Assembly (NCBI RefSeq): GCF_001540865.1
Contig: NC_033627.1
Span: 6,585,307 to 6,649,306 of the forward strand
Direction: 5' to 3'
Origin: Ananas comosus
Lineage: Eukaryota > Streptophyta > Magnoliopsida > Poales > Bromeliaceae
DNA: 64,000 bases
Shown: piece after piece, positions 55,176 through 64,000 of the stretch
Position numbering within the stretch: the stretch's first letter is position 1
Layout of the letters: every line of letters begins with the position of its first letter
Notes under the pieces: generated by a model
What the model saw: the letters and a program-made list of their open reading frames with translations, nothing else
What the model was told of the DNA's origin: nothing
The model's database searches: none
Made by a program: the position numbers and the translations under genes

Positions 55176-55238
55176 CTGAACAAGTGAAAATGTCACGAGC
55201 TTAATTACTGAGGAATACTAACTGACAAATATATTTTT

Positions 55239-55335
55239 TTTGAAACAGATAGATAGTATGCTACCCGATTCGTTTATTTCATTTAGAAATAAATTTAGTT
55301 GGACAAATTTTGACATGCTCTACCTAGTCAATTAG
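55239..55335 (-). mobile_element. SINE 3' fragment
   Basis: The text gatagatagtatgctaccc and tttcatttagaaataaattt matches the 3' half of the SINE at 44467-44620, in the same orientation with its T run on the left. The A/B-box half is missing. Confidence 0.6.
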
Positions 55336-55584
55336 CATTGAACAATTAATGATCCAAATAAATAATTTTTTAAAAAATAAAGGGATAAGGCTTTTGTATT
55401 AATAATATATTATTTTAATTATCAGCGCACAAACAGAATAAGTACGAGTTTAAAATTTGAAAAAAAAAAAGGGGTAAGCCAACTAACTGCATGAGGCTTC
55501 TTGTATTATTGTTGTGATTGTTTCATGTAAATGAAGAGTTAAATAAACTATCTCACAACTTTAGCACGACAGTATATGGTCAAA

Positions 55585-56110
55585 CTTGATTTTTTTATTT
55601 TTTTGAAAAAAAAATAATATACTACCATTTCATTCAATAAAAATATAAACTTAATTAACAATAAAATTACGGCAACAAAGCTACAGAAAAATAAACAAAG
55701 AAAAACAGGAAAGAAAAAGTAAAAAGCAAGAAGAAAGAAGAGAGAAGAAGAAAGAAGAAACACCCAACCACATTCCGAAAAATTAATGAACTCCGTGCCA
55801 ATCCCACAACCTCTCAAGCTCTCTAAATCCCAACCAACAGCTAGGCTAATTTTTTTATTATAGAAAATTCGTCTCTTCCTCTTCCGACGCACAACCAACG
55901 AGGTGGTATAGCTATAGTCGGTAATTCCTTTCTATGGAAGGTACCCTACACTAAATGTTTCGTCTCCCAAGGATGATTAACCAAGGTGAGCAGCAATATT
56001 GCGCCCTTGCTGACAAGACACTTCAACAGCACTTTAATAGCTGCATAGTGGACAAGCAGATGGTCTATTATCTCTGAATCTTCGGAATAGAGTGTTAGTT
56101 ATATGCCCAA
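55585..56110 (-). mobile_element. LINE-like 3' fragment (RT zinc-binding region)
   Basis: The minus strand near 56095-55950 reads EDSEIIDHLLVHYAAIKVLL. This resembles the end of plant LINE open reading frame 2, the zf-RVT region with a typical E-T-x-DHLFxHC pattern. A Trp-Asp-leucine-rich tail follows, then an A/T-rich 3' end near 55585. It is degenerate and lacks the cysteines, so this is a tentative call. Confidence 0.4.
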
Positions 56111-56854
56111 AAGTAAATCTGTTGACACTGGCTAAACGGTATTTATGTATTAATCATTTATAACTCATAATATAATTATAGATATTTTATTCATGTTTAT
56201 TGTATAGTAGTGCAATATTGACGTGAGTCGTCCATGTATAGAGTTTTTATTTGAAAAGACATATTTCTAAAAGTTAGAAATTTAAGATATATACTTTTCT
56301 GTACGATAATCTTTAAATGCTCCTAACTAGAGAAATATTATAAGGACGGTGATATTCTGGATAGAGCGGTGTATGTTATTTTCTAATTGAGGTGACGAAT
56401 TTGAAGTCACTACTGTAGGGACATTAGAACAAGCACACAAGTGCTTGTTAGAGAACAAGTACACTGAGCGTGACCATTTAGTTGAACAGTCACATGGTTC
56501 CATACTCGTCAGTGACAAGTTCATTGCTATAGTTGTGTGAAGTACTCCTCAAACCTAAGGTATCATAGTTGTTTCACATATAGGTTGCTACTGTTTGATA
56601 GTATTAGTATTAGTATTTAGATTCTAGACACAGGTTTATATTCGGTACTGATTAGCTGTAGTTGTAGTACACTGAACTTTAGCAAATTGTAAGATTCTAG
56701 TGTAAGAATAGTGTTTTATACTATTATGCATGTTTTGAGGGTTGTCTATGTGGTTTCTGCCTGTTTCTGGAGCTTATTAGGCACGAGAACGTACTCTCGA
56801 CATCAAAATCTGCAAAGTGCAAATTTCAGTGTTGAGTACTGATACTAGAGATTG

Positions 56855-57055
56855 GTACCGGTACCCTGTACAGTGCCGAAATAGGTTGCTCTCAGATTTG
56901 AGATTTGGGGTGTTGAGTACCGGTACTGGGTGTTGAGTACCGGTACTGCATCGCACGAGTACCGGTACACCGTATTAAACCCGAATGTTTTGCGCTCGGG
57001 TTCTGTATGCCTGAGGGCCAGGTACCGGTACTCCCATTCGAGTACCGGTACTCAA
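56855..57055. repeat. GAGTACCGGTACTG palindrome cluster (F1)
   Basis: Six or seven copies of gtACCGGTac in palindromic context (ggtaccggtacc, agtaccggtact) lie 195-390 bp into the LTR. Confidence 0.9.
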
Positions 57056-57061
57056 TGCAGA

Positions 57062-57082
57062 AAACTGCAGTTCGTGCAGTTT
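57062..57082 (+). other. Conserved LTR hairpin 1 (F1 version)
   Basis: AAACTGCA-gttcg-TGCAGTTT is a perfect 8-bp stem directly after the palindromes. Confidence 0.55.
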
Positions 57083-58682
57083 ATAATTTTTGAATTTTTA
57101 TGGGGTCTTAAGAGAATTGTTACATCAGGTATATGACTCCCCCTTTCCCCCACATGCCTCCCTTTGTTCTGAGGCTTGAGAGAGCTGGAGGTTGGTTTTT
57201 CTTCATTTCTCTTTTTAGGATTTCTTCCTCAAACTCTTTTAGATATGGGTTTTGATCACTTTTCTTCTTCCTTTGTATGGTGGCTAGCTACTTGATCCTT
57301 AAAGGAGGCTTGGAAGTGAAGAAGAGAGTTTGTTTGAGAATATAACTCCAACTCTAACTTGGTTTAGAGCTTTCTTTAAGGTTAGTACTTTTCTTGCAAC
57401 ATTTACTTGTGAATTTTGCAAGATTTGTAGATGAAGACCTAGTTTTGAAAAAACTAGGGTTTATTTTGGAGTTTCTTGATTTTGAACCTTTGGAGTTAAA
57501 TTGATGAGTATAGAACTCTCTTTTAGGTTGGATTTAAAAATTTGTAGCTTCGATTTGGACTTTGGATAAGTTCTTCTTGGGTAAAAGTATTTTTTGACCT
57601 ATTTTAGACTTAATTTTTGATTATTTTCGTGAGAGGTTTGTCAGAAGCTTGTAACTCTCTTAGAAATTCTCTTAGGATACTAGAAGCTTGGTGAACAATT
57701 TCATTCGAAGGAACGAAATGCTTTGAAGGGTATCCAGTCGGTTTGACCTCGCCGAAATGGGTGAACTCCCTCTATATCTTTAACATTGTTTTTAGACCTA
57801 ATTAGATGCATATTCATACTAGATATGACGTGAGAGAATTTTTGAATACATGCTTCATATATGTTATGTATAGAAATTTTTATGCTCTATGAAGTAGAGA
57901 CTTACAATGTGGACATATATATTAAATAGTATATTATGATGATTCCTCTTATCCTATGGATTATACGTAGTGAGAACGGAATAGAAAGGGGTTAAGCTTG
58001 CATGATAACCAATATACTTGTTATAAACAAGGTGAATGTGATATAGTGCATGGTAGTGACAAAACATGAAACTAAGTATGTTATACTTAACCTAGTTGAA
58101 CAAGTAGAACTTGACATTGTGACATAATATTCGATCTCTAGATCGCTAGTTGACATTCCCTATTTTAGACATGATGAACAAGATCCTTATGTTGTTGATC
58201 ACGGTTGCTTGCCATTGTGCTCATTCGCACAAGCTTGTGAGGGTTCCTACAAGCCAGCATTCCGGAGTTGGCCTATGCGATATCATGCTTGTCCGTGCAG
58301 GATTGGGCGTCAAAGTGGATTGCCATGGGCGAGGCTCATTCCTAGCGTAGGAATGATGACTACCATGGGCCATTAGGCACAGCACAAGCCGGGACTTTAC
58401 CTTGTGTAAGTTCTTGTTGATTTGGATAACTATAATCAAACTTAATATAGACTTCACTACTAGATAGTGCTTGACATTTGGACATATACATTAGTCGCAT
58501 TTTTGTTCATTTATATGATAGAACAGTTTCATACATGTTAAATAACATTGTTATTTGGAGGCATAGTAGTATATGAATTCCTTTAATTCTTGCAAGTAAT
58601 CATGTTATAATATTAGTATTCCTACTCTTACCTCAGTTGACCTAATGGTGTAATTCGCGTTTCTCGGCGGCTTACCCACTGG

Positions 58683-58702
58683 GAACTATTGTTTAATAGT
58701 TC
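58683..58702 (+). other. Conserved LTR hairpin 2 (F1 version)
   Basis: GAACTATT-gttt-AATAGTTC is a perfect 8-bp stem between CCCACTGG and TCACCCC. About 30 bp on is a splice-acceptor-like tttgtttcag. Confidence 0.55.
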
Positions 58703-59156
58703 TCACCCCTATGTATTTGTTGCTTTTGTTTCAGAGCCTTCCACAGTGGGTGAGGCTCGGGATCGCGGCAAGGGAGTCATGACTAGCTAGATCGTTGGGA
58801 GATATATTTATAGGCAGACACCTTTATTTTTGTTTTAGTTGGGAGAGGTGTTGCGATCTATTTTGTATAGAAACCACCATACGAATGTGTGATGTATTCT
58901 TTTGGATTATACCTTGGTGTATTTTTTGGATAGTTGCTTTCTTTATTGTATTACTTGTTGTTATATTCTAGTTGTAGTTTATTTGCTCAGTTTAGCACTT
59001 ATGCTCTAATTACCATGCTAGGACTTTATTCCTTGTCATTTTCATTGAATGCTTTAATGTAGACGCCTTGTGTCCACTGGAGATGCCTTGTGCATACGGC
59101 GGGTCTGTGCACGTGCCGGGTAGGATCCGCTGGGATCCGGGTGTGACAGATTATAT

Positions 59157-59168
59157 TGGTATCAGAGC
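59157..59168 (+). promoter_or_regulatory. Primer-binding site of the chromovirus
   Basis: TGGTATCAGAGC, a perfect tRNA-iMet-type site, lies 8 bp after the LTR end. Confidence 0.9.
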
Positions 59169-59495
59169 CTAGGGTTGAGTCTTAGTGGACCTAGAAAATC
59201 TTACGCCGGTTGGACTATAAGAAATAGGTTCGTGAGAGACGGGATCTATCTAATTTTTGAGCAAAAGTATATTGATTGGGTTATAACTTTAACTCCAAAC
59301 GGTTGGGGTTTGATTGAAATGTGCAACTACTAACACCTTGGAAGGTCACGTTGGCGGCTGACAACGTGACATTGGAGATTAGTTGAAGGGCTCACTTCAC
59401 TACTTTCGCATGATTGGGGCTTTGCTCCTATGAGTGGGGTTGCGTTGGCGTGGGTTTTACTAACTTGCGCATTGTTATCTTTGTTGTAGCTTGCG

Positions 59496-60935
59496 ATGCC
59501 AACGACTCGCTCTAGGTCAACCGGGGCGAATGAAGCGGCTAATTTTGAGCAGGTGGAAACCTCCGCTACCTCCGGATCGAGTGAGGTCCGTGAGTTGAGA
59601 GACCAGTTAGCTTCATTGGCGGACTTGGTAGCGCAGCAATCCGCGGCGGCTCTCCAACAAGTAGAAGTAGCGTGCCGACATGAGGCAAGGATGAAGCGGT
59701 TGGGGGACTTGCTACTTTAGCAGGCTGTTACCAGGGTGATCCAGGATCCACCACCGCCAACGCTGGCAGTTGATGCGACCACGAGGTCACAATCACCAGT
59801 GCCTGGCACTTCCTGTGCAGCGCAGAGTATCGAGCCTGGGAAGGAGGTAGTAGTGACACCGCCAATTCAGATGCCCACGGCAAGGACAGTTTTCCCTATG
59901 ATGGTATCTGGAGAGGAGCGGGACCGATTGATGGATCGCCTTAATGAATTCTAGAGGTGCAATCCCCGGATCTTTAACGGAAAAAGGGCAGACCATTAGA
60001 TAGTAAAGAAGTGGTTGATGCACATGAAAAAGTTATTTTATGATACCTTTGTCGAGGAGCGGGATAGGGTTCGGCTCTCCACCCACTACTTGGACGGCAA
60101 GGCCTATCGATGGTGGACGGACATTAGCGATGATCCCAACACCGACTTTACGATAATTATTTGGAAGCGGTTCAACAAACTGTTGCTATCGGCGTACTTC
60201 CCGCAAAGCGTCAAGCTACAAATGGAGAGAGACTTGCACAGTTTGCGCGAGGGGGATCGGACTGTGGCAGAGTATGAGCGAGAGTTCTCCCTACTCCTGC
60301 ATTGTGTGCCCTTTGTAGTGAGATATGATGAGGATAAAGCCCGTATCTTTGAGGTGGGTTTTTGACCGTCGATATTCAGATTTGTTCAGTCGTTAAATTT
60401 ACAAACCTACCGAGAAGTGGTGAACCGCGTGCTTATTGTGGAGAAAGGCGCGGAGATTACCAAGGAACAAAGGGAAACTTTTGAGCAAGGGGAAGGAAAG
60501 AGGTATGCGGCCGAGGGTAGCAACCAGACGCACTCTAAGAGGCCGCCGAAGCACCCGAGGAACCAGTCTCGAGGGCGTGGCTCTATTGCGACGTGAGAAG
60601 CATCGGATTATCGCCGGGCATCGCGTTGTACGATCTATGGTGGTCCTCACTTCCCACCGCAGTGTCCACAGCGTGGGGGCAAGTGCTTTCTTTGTGGCCA
60701 GAAGGGCCATTTCCGTTTTGAGTGCCTTAGGGGTTCTATTCCAGCGCCGTCATCTACGTTAGCATTTGCTTCACCGGCTCTAAGCCATGGGACTCCATCG
60801 ACCCATTATCAGACGGGACGATCGCCGGTTCAGCGACAGGTTGAGGGTTCGCGACAGGCAACGAGTGGGCGTATGTATGTTGCCTAGACTGCGGAGGCAG
60901 CAGCAGCGGAGGAGGTCGTTGCAGGTATCATTTTA
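59496..60935 (+). pseudogene. Chromovirus gag
   Basis: The start at 59496 (MPTTRSRSTGANEAANFEQV) is followed by a Gln/Ala-rich coiled segment. The gag core follows, with WLMHMKKLFYDTFVEERDRV, YLDGKAYRWWTDIS and GDRTVAEYEREFSLLLHCVP, and a CFLCGQKGHFRFEC knuckle near 60690. A preceding Cys-box has lost one cysteine (CTIYGG). At least five stops (for example near 59718, 59952, 60363, 60595 and 60886) break it. The organisation matches the minus-strand chromovirus gag at 25762-27120. Confidence 0.82.
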
Positions 60936-61560
60936 ATTAATAACATCAGAGTTCATGCATTATTTGATACCGGTGCATCATATTCATTCATTGATCGGCT
61001 ATTTGTCGAGCTGCATGGCATTGAACTTGTACCTACCTTACATCCGGGACGAGTTATTATACCCGATCATATCTTGGACATTCGGGAGTTTTGCCCTAGT
61101 TGCTCTATTAGGGTAGGGGATTGGATTATGCTTATTGATCTTTTAGCTCTAGACAAATTTGGAGAGTTTGATGTGGTTTTGAGCATGAATTGGCTTACGA
61201 AATATTATGCCACTATCGACTGTAAGAATCGGATTGTAATATTACATGAACTGGGTCATGATGAGGTCGTGTACAGGGGCTGTAAGAGTTCATTGTTTGC
61301 GATGACTATATCTTCTGCGCGGGCTAAGCAGTTGATTAAGAGTGGTTGTGTAGCCTTTTTGGCTAGCATCGTCATAAGGGATGGAGATATCCTTAGGATT
61401 GAGGATATTCCGATTGTGCGGAAATTTGTGGATGTTTTTCCGGCTGAGTTACCGGATATGCCTCCTGATAGGAAGATTGAATTTGTGGTAGATCTTGTCC
61501 TTGGCACTACCCCAATCTCAAAAGTACCTTGTATGATGGCACTCGCCGAATTGAAGGAGC
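60936..61560 (+). pseudogene. Chromovirus protease
   Basis: ALFDTGASYSFIDRLFVELH is at about 60957. IRVGDWIMLIDLLALDKFGE, FDVVLSMNWLTKYYATIDCK and the linker PDMPPDRKIEFVVDLVLGT to RT follow. The catalytic Asp-Thr-Gly is intact. This stretch itself is almost stop-free. Confidence 0.82.
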
Positions 61561-62270
61561 TGAATGCACAATTACAGGATTCGTTGGAGAAGGGTTTTAT
61601 TAGACCGAGTCATCGCCTTGGGGAGCGCCGGTTTTGTTTGTTAAGAAGAAGAAGAGATCACTTCGACTATGTGTGGATTATCGTGAGCTTAATAAGGTCA
61701 CGATTAAGAATAAGTATCCATTACTGAAGAACGATAATTTATTTGATCAACTTCAAGGATCAAGAGTGTATTCCAAGATTAATTTGTAATCTGGGTACCA
61801 TCAGCTCAAGATCAAGTCTGAGGATGTTCCAAAAACGACTTTTCGAACACGGAATGGACATTATGAGTTTACCGTTATGCCGTTTGGACTTACTAATACC
61901 CCAACAGCTTTTATGCATTTAATGAACCGTGTCTTTAAGCCATATTTAGACAGATTTGTCGTGATATTTATCGACGACATCTTAGTGTATTCCCGAAGCT
62001 ACGAGGAGCACGAGGATCATTTTGGGCAAGTGCTGTAGGTGCTTCGTGAAAGAAAGCATTTTGCTAAGTTGAAGAAATGTAAGTTTTGGCTCGGCGAAGT
62101 AGCATTCTTGGGACATGTAGTTTCGGGAGCTGGTATAGCGGTGGATCCTAAGAAGATCGAAGAGATTAAGGATTGGCCTAGACCAACGAATGTTACTGAG
62201 ATACAGAGTTTTCTCGGTTTAGCTGGGTACTACCAAAGGTTTGTTGAGGTATTTGCTAAGTTATCTACTC
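61561..62270 (+). pseudogene. Chromovirus reverse transcriptase
   Basis: [15 protein letters not shown] begins the domain, then a frameshift follows near 61620. Downstream are [12 protein letters not shown], the catalytic [11 protein letters not shown] at about 61968-62000, a stop at 62037-62039, then [17 protein letters not shown] and [11 protein letters not shown]. All hallmark motifs are present but split over frames. Confidence 0.82.
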
Positions 62271-62925
62271 CCCTCACAAGGCTCACACATAAAAGAACCA
62301 AGTTTATTTGGAATGATGTGTGTGAAAGGAACTTCTTGGAGTTGAAGGAGCGTTTGACAACCGCCCCGATTTTGACCCTACTGGTTTCGGGAGAAGGATA
62401 TGTGATTTATAGTGATGCTTCACTTAATGGTTTGGGTTGTGTTTTGATACAGGATAGAAAGGTGATAGCTTATGCCTCTCGCCAACTGAAGGATTATGAA
62501 AAGAACTATCCGACGCATGATTTGGAATTTGCGGCCGTAGATTTTGCTTTAAAACTATGGCATCATTATCTTTATGGCAAACGATGTAAAGTTTATACGG
62601 ATCCCAAAAATACAAATTTTCACTCATAAAGAGTTGAACTTGAGGTAGCGAAGATGGTTGGAGCTACTCGAGGACTATGATTTGACTATCCTCTACTACT
62701 CACGTAAAGCTAATGTAGTGGCGGATGCCCTTAGTCGCAAATCAATAGAAAATTTAGCAATGTTGATTGTTACTCAGCCACCGTTACTAGCAGACTTGAG
62801 ATGGTTGGATTTGGAGGTGGTAGCACTCGACACACCTTTAAGGTTAATGTCTTTGGTCGTTCAACCTACCTTGATAGAAAGGATTAAAGAAAAGCAAGCC
62901 CAAGACTTGGAGTTGCAAAAGATTT
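62271..62925 (+). pseudogene. Chromovirus RNase H
   Basis: [40 protein letters not shown] and KVYTDPKN mark the RNase H domain. A frameshift near 62610 separates it from [18 protein letters not shown] sequence and [11 protein letters not shown] further block leads to a stop at 62925. Confidence 0.82.
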
Positions 62926-62989
62926 GATCCAAGATTGATGATGGACACGCCGATAACTTTTATTTGGATGATCAAAGAATGCTTTGATT

Positions 62990-64000
62990 TCATAATCGAA
63001 TTTGTGTACCAGCGGAATTGGAGATTACGAAAGAAATTTTAATGGAAGCTCGCCGAGCACCCTACACGTTACATGCGGGGGGTACAAAAATGTATAAGGA
63101 TTTAAAGTTGCAATATTGGTGGCCCAGAATGAAAAAAGATGTTGGAGAGTTTGTGGCTACATGCCTAACTTGTCAACAGGTAAAAGCTGAGTACCAACTT
63201 CCTGCAGAAAAATTGCAAAGTCTACCAATACTCGTGTGGAAATAGGAGAAGATCACCATGTACTTCGTTGTGGGCTTGCCCCACTCACAAGCCGGGCATG
63301 ATGGGATTTGGGTGATCGTGGATAGATTAACAAAATCTGCACATTTTGTTCCTATTCACATTACTTAGACAAGAGAGAAGCTCGCACAAGTATATCTTGA
63401 TGAGATTGTGCGACTTCACGGAGTGCCTACATCTATTGTATCGGATCGAGATCCTAGATTTGTATCGCATTTTTGAAAAAGTCTCCATGAGACATTAGAC
63501 ACTCGACTTGATTTCAGCACTGCATTCTACCCTCAGAGTGATGGACAATCGGAACGCACTATTCAGATCCTGAAAGATATGCTTAGAGCATATGTTATGG
63601 ACTTCCAATGTGGATAGCATCAGCATCTACCCATGGCGAAATTTGCTTATAACAACAGTTATCAAGCAAGCATTAAGATAACGCCGTTTGAAGCCCTCTA
63701 TGGAAGAAAGTGCTGATCACCTCTTCATTGGAGTGAGATAGGTGAGAGATGGGTTTTGGGCCCTGATGTGCTACTAGAAGCCGAGGATAAAGTTCGTCTT
63801 GCTTGAGAACGACTGATAGCGGCTCAAAGTAGACAGAAGAGGTATACAGATAAGCGTCAACGAGACTTGAAATTCCAAGTGGGAGATCATGTCTTTTTGA
63901 AAGTCTCACCGACAAAAGGAGTAAAGAGATTTGGTATTCGAGAGAAGTTGAGCCCACAATTTATTGGACCTTTTGAGATTTTGGAGCATGTAGGCTCGGT
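62990..64000 (+). pseudogene. Chromovirus integrase, partial
   Basis: The zinc-finger segment (AGGTKMYKDLKLQYWWPRMK, CLTCQQVKAEY) is followed by the core. The core region GLPHSQAGHDGIWVIVDRLT is readable, with VSDRDPRF near 63440, QSDGQSERTIQILKDMLRAY near 63535, then [10 protein letters not shown] and VGDHVFLKVSP. Several stops (63243, 63367, 63475, 63616, 63713 and 63805) break it. The chromodomain would be outside the window. Confidence 0.8.

Larger units (their letters stand above)
55176..56662 (-). other. Probable NIP intron 3 sequence (partial) with SINE and LINE pieces
   Basis: AT-rich sequence upstream of the 62-nt exon. It contains a SINE 3' fragment and a LINE-like fragment. From 56111 to 56662 there is nothing recognisable. 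No exon 3 coding block was found here. Confidence 0.45.
56663..59148 (+). repeat. 5' LTR (F1) of the chromovirus
   Basis: 2486 bp, starting TGTAGTACACTGAACTTTAG and ending GATCCGGGTGTGACA, next to a primer site. Its first 40 bp are a diverged match to the F1 termini at 19973 and 20759. The end block (gtagacgccttgtgtcc, cggcgggtctg) matches 20569-20661. Confidence 0.85.
56663..64000 (+). mobile_element. Ty3/gypsy chromovirus, degenerate, 3' end outside the window
   Basis: A 5' F1 LTR at 56663-59148 is followed by a primer site, gag, protease, RT, RNase H and integrase in gypsy order. Numerous in-frame stops show that it is old. It lies upstream of the NIP exons and may occupy an intron of that gene or have truncated it. 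The 3' LTR is beyond 64000. Confidence 0.88.

Overview
This is a plant nuclear genome window, most likely monocot. It is almost entirely nested transposable elements. The only recognisable host gene is a fragment of a NOD26-like intrinsic protein (NIP) aquaporin on the minus strand: a 62-nt exon at 55114-55175 and the terminal exon at 53887-54118. The element mix (Ty3/gypsy chromoviruses with ~2.5 kb LTRs, Ty1/copia, a Cassandra-type TRIM, CACTA, MULE, Tourist-like MITE, SINE and LINE remnants) and the AT-rich spacers fit an angiosperm such as pineapple. The species is a guess. No bacterial-type genes, CRISPR arrays, tRNA genes or functional rRNA genes were seen.

Layout. 1-408: 5' part of an LTR of family F1 (minus). 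1131-4023: degenerate, internally deleted copia (minus). 4024-7660: two LTRs of family F3 (plus), the second inserted in the first. 7661-9234: one end of a CACTA element. 9235-14900: further F3 and F2 LTR pieces in both orientations. 14901-16146: CACTA transposase remnant (plus). 16152-31524: a four-level nest. A Cassandra-like TRIM with 166-bp 5S-like LTRs was split by a chromovirus (16458-31275, minus). The chromovirus carries a solo F1 LTR in its 3' LTR, which carries a further LTR; its leader carries a solo copia-like LTR. Target-site duplications are visible at every level. 31525-34152: CACTA-like 3' remnant, a Tourist-like MITE and a MULE-like MITE. 34380-39406: a MULE with ~830-bp terminal inverted repeats and GC-rich, possibly captured sequence, split by a solo F2 LTR. 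39778-43463: a gag-only LTR element. 44467-45732: a SINE and two MITEs. 45897-53260: a fairly young copia element (minus) with a strange GC-rich leader, flanked by a 272-bp duplication instead of a normal target-site duplication. 53887-55175: NIP exons. 56663-64000: a degenerate chromovirus (plus) running off the window.

Family labels are mine. F1 LTRs start TGTAACACACTGG-like and end GCGTGACA; F2 start TGTAATATACC and end GGGGCGTGACA; F3 start TGTAACATACCGAAC and end GGGGCGTGACA.

The most notable signal is shared by F1, F2, F3 and a copia-like LTR. Each has a cluster of short palindromes centred on CCGG (TGTACCGGTACA, GGGACCGGTCCC or GGGTCCGGACCC) roughly 200-500 bp into the LTR. In most copies a TATA-like box follows 55-110 bp downstream. 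Two small hairpins whose stems differ in sequence between families but keep pairing also recur at fixed places in the gypsy LTRs. Together these look like a conserved promoter and RNA-structure module of these retroelements. That reading is inference from one window.
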